Shown: piece after piece, positions 24,903-33,209 of the stretch
Position numbering within the stretch: position 1 is the first letter of the stretch
Layout: each line of letters starts with the position of its first letter
Origin: Microbacterium sp. zg-Y1090
Lineage (GTDB): Bacteria; Actinomycetota; Actinomycetes; Actinomycetales; Microbacteriaceae
Direction of reading: 5' to 3'
Length of the DNA stretch: 64,000 bases
NCBI RefSeq assembly: GCF_030246945.1
Contig: NZ_CP126742.1
Location: 1,922,001 to 1,986,000 of the forward strand
The notes under the pieces: generated by a model
What the model saw: the letters and a program-made list of their open reading frames with translations, nothing else
Told to the model about the DNA's origin: nothing
The model's database searches: none
Position numbers and translations under genes: made by a program

Positions 24903-26152
24903 GAGGTCGGTCCCACTTCGTCGTCTGCGGTGCGTCCACCCAAGCCCAGCCGGTCGGCGAGGCCGAGTTCGTCGAGCTCCACAGGAGGCAGCTCGATCGT
25001 GACGGGGTTCGTGCGGGTCGGCGGCTCGACCGGCGCGGCCCCCGCGTCGGATGCCGGAGAGTCGGCGGATGCCGCGGCCGTCTCGGCCGGCGTCGCGAGG
25101 GCGACGGAGGCGGTCGGCGCCGACTCCTGCGTGGCTTCGCGCGCCTCGGTCGCCCGCGGCTGCCGCACCCGGCGGTCGGAGGTCTGCGTGGGCGTCTGAT
25201 CGCCCGCGGGAACCGTGGGCGTGACGGGGGTCGTGGACGTGGCGGGCGTCACGGGCGTGACGCCTGCGGCGGCGGCAGCGGCGGGCTGGGCCGATGCGGC
25301 AACGTCACCCCGCGCGGCCGCGCGAGCGCGGTCCGTCGTGCCGGTGAACGGCGTGGCCTCCCCGCCCGCGGTGCCGATGATCTCGCGCTGCAGCTCCAGC
25401 ACCGCGGTGAGGGCGGCGACGGCCGCCGCGCCCTTCTCCTGAGCGGGCTGCAGCGTGGGGATGTCGGAGATGTCGCCGTAGCCGCCGTGCCGCTCGTCGC
25501 GCACCATGACACCACCCCGCAGCTCGATGACACGTCGCTGCATCTGATCGACGAATCCGGCCTCGTGGGTGGCCATGACCACCGTCGTGCCACCGGCGTT
25601 GATGCGTGCCAGCAGCTGCATGATGTCGACGGAGGTGGCGGGGTCGAGGTTTCCGGTGGGCTCGTCGGCCAGCAGGATCTGCGGCCGGTTCACCAGCGCA
25701 CGGGCGATGGCGACGCGCTGCTGCTCACCGCCGGAGAGCTCGTGCGGCAGCCGCTTCTGCTTGCCCTCGAGGCCGACGAGGGCGAGCACCTCGGGCACGG
25801 CCTGCTGGATGAACGCCCGAGACGACCCGATCACCTGCAGGGTGAAGGCGACGTTCTGGAAGACGGTCTTGTTCGGCAGCAGCCGGAAGTCCTGGAACAC
25901 CGACCCGATGTGGCGGCGGAAGTAGGGCACCTTGCGGTTGGACAGGGTGCGCAGGTCGCGGCCGAGCACGACGACGCGGCCCTCGCTGGGGCCGTCCTCG
26001 CGCAGGATGAGCCTGAGGCACGACGACTTCCCCGAGCCCGACGCCCCCACGAGGAACACGAACTCGCCGCGCTGCACCTCGAAGTCGACATCGTTGAGAG
26101 CGGGTTTCGTGGTGCCGCGATAGCGCTTCGTGACGTTCTCGAACCGGATCAT
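24899..26152 (-). CDS. ftsE: Cell-division ATPase FtsE with long C-terminal extension
   Basis: This is the ATPase of FtsEX. Residues 1-225 are a standard FtsE: Walker [10 protein letters not shown] near 36-44, signature LSGGEQQR, Walker [13 protein letters not shown] and the H-loop in ATHEAGFV. The protein continues for about 190 residues beyond the usual end. This tail is rich in Ala, Pro and Thr and should be disordered, but it ends in the ordered-looking acidic/hydrophobic motif [20 protein letters not shown]. The tail is in frame with host-like codon use, so it is not a frameshift artefact. It overlaps ftsX by 4 bases. Confidence 0.93.
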   Translation of the reverse strand: MIRFENVTKRYRGTTKPALNDVDFEVQRGEFVFLVGASGSGKSSCLRLILREDGPSEGRVVVLGRDLRTLSNRKVPYFRRHIGSVFQDFRLLPNKTVFQNVAFTLQVIGSSRAFIQQAVPEVLALVGLEGKQKRLPHELSGGEQQRVAIARALVNRPQILLADEPTGNLDPATSVDIMQLLARINAGGTTVVMATHEAGFVDQMQRRVIELRGGVMVRDERHGGYGDISDIPTLQPAQEKGAAAVAALTAVLELQREIIGTAGGEATPFTGTTDRARAAARGDVAASAQPAAAAAAGVTPVTPATSTTPVTPTVPAGDQTPTQTSDRRVRQPRATEAREATQESAPTASVALATPAETAAASADSPASDAGAAPVEPPTRTNPVTIELPPVELDELGLADRLGLGGRTADDEVGPTS

Positions 26153-26192
26153 GACCCACCGAGCCTAAGCCGAGTGGATGCCGCAGCCGCGC

Positions 26193-26233
26193 GCGACACC
26201 CGCAGGTCACGGCATCCGTGCTGCGGGTGTCGC
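26193..26233. terminator. Terminator-like inverted repeat between rskA and ftsE
   Basis: A perfect 13-base stem (GCGACACCCGCAG at 26193-26205, complement at 26221-26233) has a 15-base loop and lies directly downstream of the anti-sigma gene and upstream of ftsE. There is no U-run, so it may act as a weak terminator or a processing signal. Confidence 0.55.
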
Positions 26234-26240
26234 AGGCGGT

Positions 26241-27140
26241 TCAGGCGGGCTGCAGCGCGCCGCGCACGATCGAGTCGCCGGAGTGGGCGGGGTTGCCGTC
26301 CTCCTCCTCCTGCGAGATGTCGACGAGGCGGAACGTGTCGAGGTCGACGTCGGCCGGCACATCGAACTCGCCTTCGCGTCCTTCGAGCACGCCCAGGCTC
26401 ACGAGATCGGAGCCGTCCTCCGCGATCAGCCACACCTCTCGGTAGCCGTCGTCGGGCACGGATGCGTCAAGGCTGACCACCACGCGATTGTGCCCGTCGA
26501 CGTCCTCCAGCACAGCAGCGCCCACCGCGCCCTCGTGACCGGGGAAGCCATCGAGGGTCGCCTCGGCGACGATCCTCGGAGTGCGCGCGGCGTCCACCGA
26601 AGCCCAGACACCCACCACGACCGCGACGGCTGCGAAAGCACCCACCAGGGCGAGCAGGATCGGCAGTCGCCGGGATCGGCGGGGTGCACGGCCCCCGGCG
26701 GACGGCCGCGCGGGTGGCCGGTCGCCGGCCCGCGGCATCCTGTCCGCCCGGCGGGTGGTGTGCGCGGCCGCGGTCCCCTGCACGCCGGAAGCGGTGTGGG
26801 CTGACTCGGAGGGCGTGACGGCGTCCGCGTGCGGCGCGGGCTCGTCGGCGTGCGCGACCGAGGGCGTGTCGACGTGTGCAACCGGCGCCGCCGGAGAAGC
26901 CGTGGGGCCGTGCGGGGTGATGCCCACTTCGGCACTGATGGCCTCCCACACCCGCGGGGGCGGCGTCAGCAGCGGCTCCTGGGCGAAGGCGCCGCGGGCG
27001 GCACCCGCGGCCATCGCGAACGCCGCGATCTCGTCGGCGCACTCGGCGCAGCCTTCGAGGTGCTCGAGGTCCTGCGCCGACACGGCGTCGGTGTCGCCGA
27101 TCGCGATGAGGGCGGCGACGTCGGGGTCAAGGTGCGACAT
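26241..27140 (-). CDS. Anti-sigma factor, RskA family
   Basis: This is a membrane-spanning inhibitor of the sigma factor encoded just upstream. The 299-residue protein has an N-terminal anti-sigma domain with HLEGCAECADEIAAF (about residues 27-41). A long Pro/Ala/His-rich cytoplasmic linker follows, then one membrane helix (PILLALVGAFAAVAVVVGVWA, about 159-179) and an extracellular RskA C-terminal domain (YREVWLIAEDGSDLVSLGVL). Release of the sigma factor would follow proteolysis of this protein. It overlaps the sigma gene by 14 bases. Confidence 0.88.
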   Translation of the reverse strand: MSHLDPDVAALIAIGDTDAVSAQDLEHLEGCAECADEIAAFAMAAGAARGAFAQEPLLTPPPRVWEAISAEVGITPHGPTASPAAPVAHVDTPSVAHADEPAPHADAVTPSESAHTASGVQGTAAAHTTRRADRMPRAGDRPPARPSAGGRAPRRSRRLPILLALVGAFAAVAVVVGVWASVDAARTPRIVAEATLDGFPGHEGAVGAAVLEDVDGHNRVVVSLDASVPDDGYREVWLIAEDGSDLVSLGVLEGREGEFDVPADVDLDTFRLVDISQEEEDGNPAHSGDSIVRGALQPA

Positions 27141-27717
27141 CTGCGGCCTCCAATCGTGTGCGCAGTCTGACCAGACTTCTTCGGATGTGACTCTTCACCG
27201 TACCCAGCGGCATGGCGAGCCTTTCGCTGATCTGCGAGTGGGTGAGATCGTCGAAGAACGCCAGCCTGATCACCTGTTGCGCATCCGGATCGAGATTCGC
27301 GATCTCCTGCGCGATCATCAGGGTGTCCTCCACGTCGACCGGTTCGACCTCGGGGACGAGGGCCTCGGACATCGCGGCCTGTTCCAGACGCGCGGTACGT
27401 GACCGCGCCTCGTGCGCGTCGGCGATGCGGCGGCGCGCGATGCCGACCAGCCATCCGGGGAGGTTGCCCCGGTCGGGCCTGAAGGACTCACGAGAGGTCC
27501 AGGCGGACACGAAGGTGCGCTGGGTGACGTCTTCCGCCTCGGCCAGGTCTCCCAGTGACCGCACCGCGATCGTGTAGACCAGCCGGGACCAGCGGTCGTA
27601 CATCTCCTTCAGCGCCTGCGGATCGCCGGCGCCATACCTTCTCGCGAGGTCGCCGTCGTCTTCGATGTGCCTCTCCTTCCGCACGTCGCGGCCGGCGGCA
27701 TCCTTGACGAAGGTCAT
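27127..27717 (-). CDS. ECF-type RNA polymerase sigma factor, SigK-like
   Basis: This 196-residue group 4 sigma factor has region 2 (LKEMYDRWSRLVYTIAVRSLGDLAEAEDVTQRTFVSAW) and region 4 (LDPDAQQVIRLAFFDDLTHSQISERLAMPLGTVKSHIRRSL). The pairing with an RskA-type anti-sigma and the DLTHSQIS region 4 resemble SigK/SigL-like factors. It overlaps the sortase gene by 4 bases and rskA by 14. Its own operon has a matching promoter upstream of the DUF4397 gene, so it probably autoactivates the surface module. Confidence 0.88.
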   Translation of the reverse strand: MTFVKDAAGRDVRKERHIEDDGDLARRYGAGDPQALKEMYDRWSRLVYTIAVRSLGDLAEAEDVTQRTFVSAWTSRESFRPDRGNLPGWLVGIARRRIADAHEARSRTARLEQAAMSEALVPEVEPVDVEDTLMIAQEIANLDPDAQQVIRLAFFDDLTHSQISERLAMPLGTVKSHIRRSLVRLRTRLEAADVAP

Positions 27718-28358
27718 GGCGACGCTCGGGCGACGAGCACAACGTTATCGCTGTACGTGCGTGTCTGCTCATCGAAATCACCACCGCACGTGATCAGGAC
27801 GAGGCTGCGCGCACCGTCGCGGTCGAACAGCTCGTCGACGGGCAGAGCCGCCCGGGGGATGTAGGTGACGCTCTCGACGGTGTAGGAGCTGGTGGCCCCC
27901 GCCGCGTCGGTGACCTGAACGGTCTGCCCCGGCTGGGCCTCGCGCAGCCGGGCGAGCGGACCGATGCCGTAGACGCGGGAGTCCACGTGGGCGGCGATGA
28001 CGGTGGTCCCGTCGTCGTCACCGGGCGCCGACCCGTATCGGTACCAGCCACCCACGGCCGGGTCGGTGGGGATCTCCATCGAGCCGTCGTCCTGCACGCC
28101 GACCGGCGCCACCGGCATATCGACCTGCAGATCCGGCACGACCAGCCGTTCCGGCGCGGCACTGCCCTCCTTGACGGGCGGCGGCGTGGCGGCGGTGACG
28201 GGAACGTCGACCGCAGCGGTGGGCCGCGGCGTCTCGCTGGGAGCCGCCACGGAGGGCGGAGCCGAAGCCCCGCCCTCCGCGTCGGGGGGTGAGCAGGCCG
28301 CGAGAGCCGTCATGGCCGTCAGAGCTACGACGAGCATCAGCCCTCGCGACGCCTTCAT
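27714..28358 (-). CDS. Class F sortase
   Basis: This is a putative transpeptidase that joins surface proteins to the cell wall or processes them. The 214-residue protein has a signal/lipobox-like N-terminus (ALAAC), a Pro-rich linker and a sortase beta-barrel. The barrel carries catalytic His in VIAAHVDS, Cys in LVLITCGG and Arg in EQTRTYSDN, the set expected for a sortase. The ATG at 28358 gives the clean export signal; the longer frame does not. It is one base downstream of the DUF4397 gene, the obvious substrate. Confidence 0.87.
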   Translation of the reverse strand: MKASRGLMLVVALTAMTALAACSPPDAEGGASAPPSVAAPSETPRPTAAVDVPVTAATPPPVKEGSAAPERLVVPDLQVDMPVAPVGVQDDGSMEIPTDPAVGGWYRYGSAPGDDDGTTVIAAHVDSRVYGIGPLARLREAQPGQTVQVTDAAGATSSYTVESVTYIPRAALPVDELFDRDGARSLVLITCGGDFDEQTRTYSDNVVLVARASP

Positions 28359-28359
28359 G

Positions 28360-29181
28360 TCAGCGGCGCTTGGCCGTGGCGGTACGCACAGCCACGACGG
28401 AACCGGCCGCCAGTGCCAGCAGCAGTCCACCACCGAGGGCCATGGTCCACACCGGCTGGTTCTCGGCCACGAGGCCCGCAGAACCGGTGTTCACGCCACC
28501 GGGGTTCGAGTGCAGGCCGGTCACGGTCTGCACGGCGAGGGCGAGGTTGCCGTCCTCAGCGCTGCCCCACGCGTAAGCGATCGTCAGCACGCCTTCCTGC
28601 ACGTCGACGTCTGCCGGGCCGATCACCGGGTCGGTGGTGCCTTCCAGAGCGACGGCGGCCGAGACCACACCCGCGGGGAGGTTCAGCGTCGCCTCTTCGG
28701 GGTTGACCAGGCCGGTCACGACGGGCGAGCCGCCGGCGAGGATGTCCACGGCCGGGGCGGCTGCCACGTGGCGGACGGTCAGGCGACCTTCGCCGGGTGC
28801 GGTCGGGGCGGTGTCGTTGGTGAACAGCGTCGCGGAGGGCTCGCCGGCTTCGGTGAGGTGCGCCACCGCGGTGTAGCTCTTGTTCGCCTCGAGCGTCAGG
28901 GTGATCGGACCGAGCACGGGCGCCGAGTCGTCTGCGGCATCCGTCGCCGTCAGCGCGACCTCGTAGTCCCCGGCGGGCAGGTCCAGCGGACCGGCGAGGT
29001 CGCCGGGCTGGAAGTCGTCGAGCGTGAGCTCGCCGTTGACGTACACATCGACCGGTGTGTCGGGGATGCCGTGAAGTACCGACAGGTCGGCCGTGGTCTC
29101 CGAGATGGCGTACGCCGGGGAGAGCGCCGCGAAGGCGGCGAGTGCGCCGACCACCACGCCGGCTGAGAGTGTCTTACGCAC
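28360..29181 (-). CDS. Secreted DUF4397 protein with C-terminal membrane anchor
   Basis: This 273-residue surface protein has a signal peptide (to about PAYA), two DUF4397 repeats (LSVLHGIPDTPVDVYVNGE, and LTVRHVAAAPAVDILAGGS about 105 residues later) and a C-terminal hydrophobic helix ending in KRR. That tail looks like a sorting signal, but LPXTG is absent. GVNTG (229-233) stands about 14 residues before the helix. The GTG at 29181 has AAGGAG 6 bases upstream. First gene of the four-gene sortase/sigma operon. Confidence 0.85.
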   Translation of the reverse strand: MRKTLSAGVVVGALAAFAALSPAYAISETTADLSVLHGIPDTPVDVYVNGELTLDDFQPGDLAGPLDLPAGDYEVALTATDAADDSAPVLGPITLTLEANKSYTAVAHLTEAGEPSATLFTNDTAPTAPGEGRLTVRHVAAAPAVDILAGGSPVVTGLVNPEEATLNLPAGVVSAAVALEGTTDPVIGPADVDVQEGVLTIAYAWGSAEDGNLALAVQTVTGLHSNPGGVNTGSAGLVAENQPVWTMALGGGLLLALAAGSVVAVRTATAKRR

Positions 29182-29229
29182 GAGGAACTCCTTCTGCTGT
29201 TGCGCGACCGTTTCGCGCTTCACAGAGGT

Positions 29230-29256
29230 ATTCCGCCCGGACGTCCCGTTTGGATG
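29230..29256 (-). promoter_or_regulatory. Candidate ECF (SigK-type) promoter of the surface-protein operon
   Basis: On the minus strand CATCC (29252-29256) and CGGAAT (29230-29235) are separated by 16 bases. This resembles promoters described for mycobacterial SigK (CATCC and CCGAAT) and is unlike sigma-70 boxes. The start would lie about 40 bases before the GTG of the DUF4397 gene. Confidence 0.5.
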
Positions 29257-29264
29257 CAGCTGAA

Positions 29265-29292
29265 TGAAAAAAATTCCTCAGCGCATCCGAGG
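29265..29292 (-). terminator. Intrinsic terminator of prfB
   Basis: On the minus strand CCTCGG-loop-CTGAGG is followed by AATTTTTTT. The stem is 6 base pairs with one G-U pair and lies 4 bases after the prfB stop. The seven-T run is the longest in this region. Confidence 0.75.
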
Positions 29293-29295
29293 GGG

Positions 29296-30405
29296 TCAGT
29301 CCTCGATCTTGCGCTTGCGCCAGCGGATGCCGGCCGCGATCAGCCCGTCGAGGTCGCCGTCGAACACGGCCGCCGGGTTTCCGACCTCGTAGCCGGTGCG
29401 CAGGTCCTTCACGAGCTGCTGACCATAGAGGAAGTACGAGCGCATCTGGTCGCCCCAGCTGGCGGTGATGGTGCCGGCCAGCTCCTTCTTCTTGGCCGCC
29501 TCCTCCTCGCGCTTGAGCAGCAGCAGGCGGGTCTGCAGCACGCGCATGGCGACCGCGCGGTTCTGGATCTGGCTCTTCTCGTTCTGCATCGACACGACGA
29601 TCCCGGTCGGGATGTGCGTGATGCGCACGGCCGAGTCGGTGGTGTTGACCGACTGGCCGCCGGGGCCGGACGAACGGAAGACATCCACCCGGATGTCACC
29701 CTCGGGCACGTCGACCTCCTTGGCCTCCTCCATCACCGGGATGACCTCGACGGCGGCGAAGCTGGTCTGGCGCTTGTCCGCCGAGCCGAACGGGCTGATG
29801 CGGGCGAGGCGGTGCGTGCCGGCTTCGACCGACAGCGTGCCGTAGGCGTAGGGGGCGTCGACTTCGAACGTGGCCGACTTGATGCCCGCTCCCTCGGCGT
29901 AGGAGGTGTCGAGGATCTTCACGGGGTACTTGTGACGCTCGGCCCAGCGCAGGTACATGCGCAGCAGCATCTCGGCGAAGTCGGTCGCGTCGTCGCCGCC
30001 GGCGCCGGAGCGGATCGTGACCACCGCGGCGCGGTCGTCGTACTCGCCGTCGAGCAGCGTCTGCACCTCGAGCTGGCCGATGACGTCTTCGAGCTCGGCG
30101 AGCTCTTTACGCGCCTCATCGGCGGCGTCCTCGTCGCCCATCTCCGTCGCGAGTTCGACGAGCACGTCGAGGTCGTCGAGCCGGCTCTCGATGTCGGTGA
30201 TGCGCTTCAGCTCGCTCTGGCGGTGGCTGAGGGCGCTGGTGACCTTCTGGGCCTTCTCGACGTCGTCCCAGAGGTTCGGGGCGCCGGCCGCTTCGGAGAG
30301 GCGCGCGATCTCCGCGGTCAGCGACTCGACGTCCACCACCGCCTGGATGTCGGAGAAGGTGGAACGCAGCGCCTGGATGTCGGCGGACAGATCGAGTTCA
30401 AACAT
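29296..30405 (-). CDS. prfB: Peptide chain release factor 2
   Basis: RF2 recognises UGA and UAA and triggers peptide release. The 369-residue protein has the anticodon-like motif SPF in [15 protein letters not shown] and the catalytic GGQ in [19 protein letters not shown] coiled-coil N-terminal domain and the variant [14 protein letters not shown] also fit RF2. The frame is continuous, so there is no programmed frameshift of the E. coli type. The ATG at 30405 has GGAGGGTG directly upstream; the longer open frame is not coding. Confidence 0.95.
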   Translation of the reverse strand: MFELDLSADIQALRSTFSDIQAVVDVESLTAEIARLSEAAGAPNLWDDVEKAQKVTSALSHRQSELKRITDIESRLDDLDVLVELATEMGDEDAADEARKELAELEDVIGQLEVQTLLDGEYDDRAAVVTIRSGAGGDDATDFAEMLLRMYLRWAERHKYPVKILDTSYAEGAGIKSATFEVDAPYAYGTLSVEAGTHRLARISPFGSADKRQTSFAAVEVIPVMEEAKEVDVPEGDIRVDVFRSSGPGGQSVNTTDSAVRITHIPTGIVVSMQNEKSQIQNRAVAMRVLQTRLLLLKREEEAAKKKELAGTITASWGDQMRSYFLYGQQLVKDLRTGYEVGNPAAVFDGDLDGLIAAGIRWRKRKIED

Positions 30406-30425
30406 CACCCTCCAGACTAACGTGG

Positions 30426-31724
30426 ATGCCGATGACTCACGGCGAAGACGATCCCCGCATCGCCGCAACGCTCTGGCGTCTGGCGCCGATGATCTACGGC
30501 CCGACGGTGCTGTTCGCGCTGGGCGAGGGCGCGGTCCTCCCCCTGCTGCCCATCTTCGCCGCCCAGCTGGGAGCGGATGTCGCCACGGCGGCCCTCGTGG
30601 CATCCGCCCTCGTCGTCGGCCAGCTGTGCGGCAACATCCCCGCCGGGTGGGTGGTCGCGCGATTCGGTGAGCGCGTCACGATGACGCTCGCCGGCACCCT
30701 GTCGCTGGGAGCGGCGGCCGCGCTGCTCGTCGCGCCGAGCCTCGTGACGCTCGCCGCGGGCGTCTTCCTCGTCGGCTTCTGCGCGGCGGCGTTCGGGCTG
30801 GCGCGCCACTCGTTCATGACCACGCGGGTTCCGCTGGCCTTCCGCGCGCGGGCGCTCTCGCTGCTGGGCGGCACGTTCCGGCTCGGCATGTTCATCGGCC
30901 CGTTCGTCGCGGCGGCGCTGCTGGCGCTGTTCGGCGACGCCCATGCGACGATCTGGTTCTTCGGCGTATGCCTGGTCGCCACGGTGCTGCTCGTGCTGCT
31001 GGGACCCGACCCCGAGACCGCGCTGACCGGGCGCGGCGGAACGCGAGCCACGCGCCGGCCGGCTGCGGCAGACACCGGCGAACCGGTGACCGGCGCGGTG
31101 CCGGTGCCCGGGCGGGCCCCTCGGCCAGGGGTCTTCCGCACGATGTGGCGCCACCGCGGCGTGCTCGGCCGGCTGGGGATCGCGGCGGCGATGCTGTCGG
31201 CGATGCGCTCGGCCCGCCAGGTGGTGCTGCCGCTGTGGGGCGTGTCGATCGGACTCGACGCGCAGACCATCGCCTTGGTCGTGGGCGTCTCCGGCGCGAT
31301 CGACTTCGCCCTGTTCTATGCCAGCGGCCAGGTGATGGACCGGTTCGGCCGCCTGTGGGCCGCGCTTCCGGCGATGGTGCTCATGGGCGCCGGATTCCTG
31401 GCGCTGTCCTTCACGCACGATGGTGATCAGGCGGCGATGTGGTTCGCGATGTTCGCCGCCGTGCTGGGCGTGGGCAACGGCCTGTCCAGCGGCATCCTGC
31501 TCACCCTCGGCGCCGACACCGCGCCGAAGGACGACCCGGCGCCCTACCTCGGGTCGTGGCGCACGCTGACGGATGCCGGTGGTGCGGCTGCGCCCCTGAT
31601 CATCTCCGCGCTGGCGACCTTCTCGCTGTCGGTCGCCGCCGGGGCGATGGGCGTGCTGGGCCTGGTCGGGGCGCTCGCCTTCGTGCGCTGGGTGCCGCGG
31701 TTCGTGCCGAGGGAGCGGGCGTGA
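30426..31724 (+). CDS. MFS transporter (multidrug-efflux type)
   Basis: This 432-residue secondary transporter has about twelve hydrophobic segments split by a polar loop of about 50 residues in the middle ([13 protein letters not shown] to FRTMWRH). The motif [13 protein letters not shown] after the second helix corresponds to MFS motif A (GxxxDRxGRR). The substrate is unknown; the general form is that of drug or metabolite exporters. It is divergent from prfB with only 20 bases between starts. TAACGT lies 8 bases before a second in-frame ATG at 30432, which may be the true start. Confidence 0.82.
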   Translation: MPMTHGEDDPRIAATLWRLAPMIYGPTVLFALGEGAVLPLLPIFAAQLGADVATAALVASALVVGQLCGNIPAGWVVARFGERVTMTLAGTLSLGAAAALLVAPSLVTLAAGVFLVGFCAAAFGLARHSFMTTRVPLAFRARALSLLGGTFRLGMFIGPFVAAALLALFGDAHATIWFFGVCLVATVLLVLLGPDPETALTGRGGTRATRRPAAADTGEPVTGAVPVPGRAPRPGVFRTMWRHRGVLGRLGIAAAMLSAMRSARQVVLPLWGVSIGLDAQTIALVVGVSGAIDFALFYASGQVMDRFGRLWAALPAMVLMGAGFLALSFTHDGDQAAMWFAMFAAVLGVGNGLSSGILLTLGADTAPKDDPAPYLGSWRTLTDAGGAAAPLIISALATFSLSVAAGAMGVLGLVGALAFVRWVPRFVPRERA

Positions 31725-31760
31725 GGGCGGGGATGGGGCGCGGCGGAGGTTCGGGCTGCT

Positions 31761-31800
31761 GAGGCGGTGCGGGCCGGGCTGAGGCGGTGCGGGCCGGGCT
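31761..31800. repeat. Two identical 20-base direct repeats
   Basis: GAGGCGGTGCGGGCCGGGCT occurs twice in tandem (31761-31780 and 31781-31800), followed by a partial GAGGGCG. It is non-coding, just upstream of the hexamer array. Confidence 0.9.
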
Positions 31801-31810
31801 GAGGGCGCAC

Positions 31811-31864
31811 GGGTCTGGGTCCGGGTCCGGGTCCGGGTCCGGGTCCGGGTCCGGGTCTGGGTCG
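31811..31864. repeat. Hexanucleotide array GGGTC(C/T/G), nine units
   Basis: Nine consecutive 6-base units run as one GGGTCT, six GGGTCC, one GGGTCT and one GGGTCG. The array lies in the 250-base interval between the MFS gene and the DUF222/HNH gene. Rest of the interval: a DnaA-box-like TTGTCCACA (31904-31912) and a hairpin CTGACCGGGG...CCCCGGATCAG (31921-31944) just before the HNH gene. Confidence 0.9.
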
Positions 31865-33153
31865 CGTGAGCGCGCCTTCTCCCCATCCTCGACAGAGGAT
31901 GAGTTGTCCACAATTTGCCTCTGACCGGGGATTCCCCGGATCAGAATGTCGGAGGCCCCCGGGAGAATGGATGCATGATCCTCTCCCCCGCACCGACCGA
32001 CATCGCCGACGGCGACGTGTCCCTCGGCGCGGTGGTGGCACTGCTGCAGGACGCACGCCGCAAGGTCGCCGCCGCTCAGGCCGACGAGATCCGCCTGCTG
32101 GCGCGGGCGCACGCGATCGCCTCCGAGCAGACCGCCCGGGTCCCGTCCAGCGAAGGCCGCGAGCGCGAGATGCCGGCGCGGTCGATCGCCGCCGAGATCG
32201 CCGCAGCCCTGCGGCGACCCGACCGCGGCATGCAGAACCGCATGCACGACGCGGCGGGGCTCGTGTCGGGCTTCGCCGCGACCGTCGCGGCGCTGCACGC
32301 GGGCGCCATCGAGGTCGGGCATGTGCGGGCGATCCACGACGCCGGCGCCGGCATCACCGATCCCGAGTCGCGCGCCCGGTTCGAGCAGGCCGCGTTGGCC
32401 GTCGCCGAACGCGAGACGGTCGGGCGCGCCAAGCCGATCGTCGCCGTGCTCGCTGCGCGCATCCACCCCGTTCCGCTCGCCGAGCGCCACGTCCAGGCGG
32501 CAGCGCAGCGGCGGGTCTGGGTGCGCGACCTCGACGAGGGGATGGCCGAGCTGGTGGCACTGCTGCCGGCCGAGCTCGCGCACGGCATCCGTGACCGGCT
32601 CACGCAGCATGCCCGCGCACTGGTCGCGGCCACCCGGGAGCGCGCGGCGGACGTCGCCGTGGCTCGGGCGTGTCCGGATGACGAGAGCGGCGGCGCTTCC
32701 CTCGTCCCTGACACGATCGCGACCGACAGCCGCACGACCGACCAGATCCGCGCTGATGTGCTGACCGATCTGCTGCTGACCGCTCAGGCGACCTCTCCGG
32801 CGCAGACGGGAGCCCTCCCGCCCGGCGCCGCCATCCGCGCACGCGTGCAGGTCGTGATCCCCGCCGCGACGCTCTGCGGCGCCGGGGACGAGCCGGCCGA
32901 ACTCGTCGGTTTCGGTCCGATCAGTCCCGCCATCGCGCGGCGGATCGCCGCAGGAACCGAGATCTGGGACCGCGTTTTCGTCTCCCCCACGACGGGGATC
33001 GTCGAACAGGTCGACCGCTACCGGCCGACGCCGGCGCAGCGACGCCTCCTCGACAGTCGCGACGAGCACTGCCGATTCCCCGGGTGCCGCCGCGCAGCGC
33101 GCGACTGCGATCTCGACCACACCGTCGACGCGGCGCGCGGCGGCCCGACGGCG

Positions 33154-33165
33154 CTCGCGAACCTC
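33154..33165 (+). other. Left attachment site core (attL)
   Basis: CTCGCGAACCTC matches the right-end CTCGCAAACCTC with one mismatch; the last six bases AACCTC are identical. Host sequence lies to the left and element sequence (GCAAGTTTGG) to the right. Confidence 0.75.
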
Positions 33166-33197
33166 GCAAGTTTGGAAGCCGCCCGTAGACTTGCCGG

Positions 33198-33203
33198 TAG
33201 GTT
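33198..33203 (+). promoter_or_regulatory. Candidate -10 box of the ATPase gene (leaderless)
   Basis: TAGGTT-GTGCGC-ATG: the box ends 6 bases before the ATG at 33210. It lies 33 bases inside the element, so the cargo promoter travels with it. Confidence 0.5.
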
Positions 33204-33209
33204 GTGCGC

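Noticed and set aside
29296..30405. Programmed +1 frameshift in prfB
   Set aside because: The reading frame is continuous from the SD-supported ATG; no internal UGA is present.
31904..31912. TTGTCCACA, DnaA-box-like
   Set aside because: Single box, with no cluster and no dnaA/dnaN nearby. Together with the TTATCCACA at 46777 it is not evidence of an origin.
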